Part shown: piece after piece, positions 61,596 to 64,000 of the stretch
Layout of the letters: each line of letters opens with the position of its first letter
Position numbering within the stretch: the stretch's first letter is position 1
Made by a program: the position numbers and the translations under genes
Notes under the pieces: model-generated
Databases searched by the model: none
Told to the model about the DNA's origin: nothing
The model's input: the letters and a program-made list of their open reading frames with translations, nothing else
From: Janthinobacterium sp. 67
GTDB taxonomy: Bacteria; Pseudomonadota; Gammaproteobacteria; Burkholderiales; Burkholderiaceae_D
Direction of reading: 5' to 3'
Assembly (NCBI RefSeq): GCF_002797895.1
Contig: NZ_PGES01000001.1
Coordinates: forward strand, 2,604,001 to 2,668,000
Length of the DNA: 64,000 nucleotides

Positions 61596-61678
61596 GGGCG
61601 CACCATTTTCCGCAGGAGAGTGTCAATAAACTTCGCAGGAGGTAAAACAAGGTCGAGAGCAAGCGCATCGTTGCGCCA

Positions 61679-62893
61679 TCAGTGCCGGGCCAGCCGCACC
61701 CCGCTTTCCCGGCGTCCCGCCATGCCCCGCGTAAACAGCAGCAGGCAGGCCGTGATGACCACGATGACGGGGATATTGAGCAGCGCATACGTTTCCAGCG
61801 CATAGCCGAAGCGCTGGCACAGCACGTTGTACAACTGCAGCCAGGCGGACAGATAAATGCAGTACAGCAAGCTCATGGCGGCCGTCGTCAAGGTCATCGC
61901 CTCCTTGCTGGCCGTGATCGCGCTGCGTATCAACGCGCCGTTGAACAGGCCGAAGCCGATGGAATAGACAAACATGCAGGCGGCAAACACGCCGACGTGG
62001 TGGCGGCCCGCGCCGGCGCCCAGCATGCCGGCGGCCGCGACCAGCCCGCCCAGGCGCAGCAGGGAGACGAGGGGGAAATCCTGGCGCAGGCGCTGGATGG
62101 CAATGCTGCTGAGGACAAAGCCAGACAAGATCACGCATTGCAGGGCGATATACGTGGCGTACGAGGCGCCCATTTCCTGCAGCACGAAGATGGGCGAAAA
62201 GCCGATCCAGGCCGTCAGGGGCACAGTGGCCAGACCGGCCGTGAACATGCCGAACATGAAGCGCCCGTTGCTGAAAATGGCCGCATAGCTGCGCACGATG
62301 GCGGCCAGGTCCGGGCGCGTGACCGGCGGCGCCGTGCGCGGCATGGTCTTGAACAGGCCCAGCAAGGACAGCAGCGCCAGCAGGCCCGAGAGGAAAAAGA
62401 CGTAGCGCCAGTCCAGCCGGCTGATGATGGCGCTGCCGAGGATGGGGCCGGCCAGCGGTGCGAGGATGGTGGTGCTCGACAGGATGCTGCTGAGCTTGAC
62501 GGCCGCCATGTCGTCGAACAGTTCATGGATCATGGCATAGCCGACGAAGATGAAGCAGCAACCCATGCCCTGGATGAAACGCACGGCGAGAAATTGCTCG
62601 ATCGAGGCCGTCAATGGCACGGCCAAGGTGGCCAGCAGGAACAAGGTATTGCCAGTGAGTACGAGCTTGCGCTTGCCGATGCAGTCGGCCAGGGGCCCCA
62701 GGAAAATCTGCAGCGAGCTGCCGCCCAGCAGATACAGGCTGAGGGACAGGGGAACGAACTTTTTCTCCGCCTGGAACTCCTCGACGATGCCCAGCATCGC
62801 CGGCATGATCATGTCGTTCGACAGATAGATGTTCAGCTCAAAGACGAGGAAAAACGCAAAAAACCACAGCAACTGCTTGGACTTGATGGACAT
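61679..62893 (-). CDS. MFS drug-efflux-type transporter (Bcr/CflA or MdfA-like)
   Basis: 404 residues from the ATG at 62893 (MSIKSKQLLWFFAFFLVFEL); the longer frame adds 23 non-hydrophobic residues. Twelve membrane spans are expected. The DHA1 motif A appears as LGPLADCIGKRKLVLTGN near 70, the motif C-like antiporter signature as SSTTILAPLAGPILGSAIISRLDWRYVFF near 145, and NDMIMPAMLGIVEEF near 25, characteristic of the Bcr/CflA/MdfA group that exports drugs by proton exchange. It is the first gene of a unit with the glycosyltransferase-GNAT gene, so it may export its product. Confidence 0.9.
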   Translation of the reverse strand: MSIKSKQLLWFFAFFLVFELNIYLSNDMIMPAMLGIVEEFQAEKKFVPLSLSLYLLGGSSLQIFLGPLADCIGKRKLVLTGNTLFLLATLAVPLTASIEQFLAVRFIQGMGCCFIFVGYAMIHELFDDMAAVKLSSILSSTTILAPLAGPILGSAIISRLDWRYVFFLSGLLALLSLLGLFKTMPRTAPPVTRPDLAAIVRSYAAIFSNGRFMFGMFTAGLATVPLTAWIGFSPIFVLQEMGASYATYIALQCVILSGFVLSSIAIQRLRQDFPLVSLLRLGGLVAAAGMLGAGAGRHHVGVFAACMFVYSIGFGLFNGALIRSAITASKEAMTLTTAAMSLLYCIYLSAWLQLYNVLCQRFGYALETYALLNIPVIVVITACLLLFTRGMAGRRESGVRLARH

Positions 62894-63203
62894 GGCGCGT
62901 TCCGTAACGTGGGTGGCTGCCGTCAGTGCGTATCTGCCGTCGGGGCATGGGACGGCGGACACGGCTTCACACTGAAACGTGTACCAATTGTATACCAGTT
63001 CGTATTTTTAACGCCTATTTTTGTGTTTTTTAAATACCGCAGCAATACCACTTAAATGAAATACAGGGAGCTGCGGGATGTGGAATCTGCGCTGAAAAAG
63101 GCGCGGCCAGCGTGCCGGCGCGCGGCAGCGGCCCTGCGGAGGAAGGGAAAAGCGATGCGTACCAGTGCCTGTCGCACCGTTGCGGCGCGGCAGGCACTGC
63201 CGC
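62894..63203 (-). promoter_or_regulatory. 310-bp intergenic region with the exporter promoter and a GntR-like site
   Basis: No gene seen. AT-rich around 63000-63060. On the minus strand TACAAT (62992-62987) could be the -10 of the exporter. It is inside CTGGTATACAAT (62998-62987), which matches the ATTGTATACAAT-type operator of VanR-subgroup GntR repressors at 10 of 12 positions. The assignment is tentative. Confidence 0.35.
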
Positions 63204-64000
63204 TTACCGGCGGCGGTGGCTGGCGAAGAAATCGAGCAGCATCTTGCTGGCGTCGGGCTTGGCCTTGTCGTTGAATGGCAGGCTGGCGTCGCCGCCGCTC
63301 CACGCGTGCTCGAGGTGCTCGACCTGCGCCACGCGCAGCAGCACGTCCTTGCCCACCTGATACTCGTGCAGCGCATAGGCATGGGCAGGATTGCGCCCGC
63401 CCGCCGCGCCGCCGGGCAGGCGCTGCGCCGTCACCACGGTATCGGACGGCAAGCGGTTGACGCGCACGCTCTGGCGCACCAGCTGCGTCTGGTTGATGGG
63501 CCGCACCACCTTGTCGGCCAGCCCTTGCAGCAGGATGGTGGGCAGGCGGGGAAACGCGGGCTGGCGCGCCAACACTTCATCGATGGCCGCATCGGCACGG
63601 GCGCTAGCGCCATGCTGCATCACGCCCAGCGCGCCGATCAGGTTATGCCCGGCGCCAAACACGGGCCCGGAATGCAGGCCCAGCGCCGCGAACAGATGGG
63701 GATGGTTCAAGGCCACGATATGCGCCATGCCGGCGCCGGCGGAAATGCCGCAGATATAGATGCGCGCGCGGTCGATCGCATAGCGGGCCGCTACCTGCTC
63801 GATGGCGCCGACGATCAGGCGCACGTCGCCGCCGCCCTCCTGCGTCAGCTTGTCGTACCACTTCCAGCAGCGGCGCGCATGCGAGCGCAGCGATTGCTGC
63901 GGATACAGCACGGCGTAGCCCTTGCGCTCGGCCAGACGGTTCATGCGCGTGCCGTCGGCAAACTGCGTGGCGCTCTGCTCGCAGCCGTGCAGCATCACCA
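63204..64000 (-). CDS. PHB-depolymerase-family esterase (partial, 5' end beyond window)
   Basis: The frame is open to the window edge, so the N-terminus, probably with a signal peptide, is missing. The 264 visible residues start at the oxyanion region MLHGCEQSATQFADGTRMNRLAERKGYAVLYPQQS, typical of type 2 PHB depolymerases and feruloyl/acetylxylan esterases. The nucleophile elbow is YICGISAGAGMAHIVALN (Ser), Asp in ILLQGLADKVVRPIN and His in VEHLEHAWSGGD complete the triad. Probably secreted and active on polyesters or plant-derived esters. Linked to neither neighbour by spacing. Confidence 0.88.
   Translation of the reverse strand, partial: VMLHGCEQSATQFADGTRMNRLAERKGYAVLYPQQSLRSHARRCWKWYDKLTQEGGGDVRLIVGAIEQVAARYAIDRARIYICGISAGAGMAHIVALNHPHLFAALGLHSGPVFGAGHNLIGALGVMQHGASARADAAIDEVLARQPAFPRLPTILLQGLADKVVRPINQTQLVRQSVRVNRLPSDTVVTAQRLPGGAAGGRNPAHAYALHEYQVGKDVLLRVAQVEHLEHAWSGGDASLPFNDKAKPDASKMLLDFFASHRRR

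Overview
The window is bacterial chromosome of high GC content with dense, mostly core gene content. Gene families and order (pyrG-eno-ftsB, dapA-bamC, mutS, htpX, a SlyD-type FKBP, an OsmC-YcaO fusion, Ala-rich lipoproteins, many TonB receptors) point to a betaproteobacterium of the Burkholderiales, most likely Oxalobacteraceae close to Janthinobacterium. That assignment is inferred from protein family resemblance, not a database search. I see no rRNA, tRNA, CRISPR array, insertion sequence or prophage.

Layout. 0-9 kb: the end of an RpiR-type regulator, a class III aminotransferase, a membrane Ser/Thr kinase with TPRs overlapped by an unknown partner gene, then mutS overlapped by a secreted, apparently inactive phosphoesterase-like protein. 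9-20 kb: housekeeping genes (slyD, ribosomal oxygenase, an Ala-rich lipoprotein with a structured leader, bamC, dapA, methyltransferase, site-2 protease, YciO, htpX, RNase AM, hydrolase, gamma-carbonic anhydrase, hslO). 20-24.5 kb: a TonB receptor plus glycerophosphodiesterase under a four-unit Pho box, followed by two very small genes. 24.5-28 kb: ftsB, eno, pyrG. 28-34 kb: a Fur-type site controlling a ChaN-ExbB-ExbD-TonB-receptor operon for haem/iron uptake. 34-43 kb: FAD oxidase, GNAT, dnaE2 behind a LexA box, PhzF-like protein and another TonB receptor. 43-52 kb: GNAT, histidine phosphatase, OsmC-YcaO, an isomerase, a CoaD-HD fusion, a two-component pair next to a DegP-type protease. 52-59.5 kb: Hsp20 and a small gene on back-to-back heat-shock promoters, an AT-richer BRCT gene, hydrolase, GST, the SOS pair imuA-imuB behind its own LexA box, and an antiporter. 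59.5-64 kb: a toxin-like glycosyltransferase fused to a GNAT domain, an MFS exporter, and a truncated PHB-depolymerase-type esterase.

How the parts connect. Several stress regulons can be read directly from operators: SOS (LexA boxes at dnaE2 and imuAB, a mutagenesis cassette split over about 16.5 kb), phosphate starvation (Pho box), iron limitation (Fur site) and heat shock (sigma-32-type promoters). The candidates least explained by known systems are the glycosyltransferase-GNAT fusion with its exporter, the CoaD-HD fusion, the kinase-partner pair, the Ala-zipper lipoprotein ending in lysine, and the two tiny genes after the phosphodiesterase.
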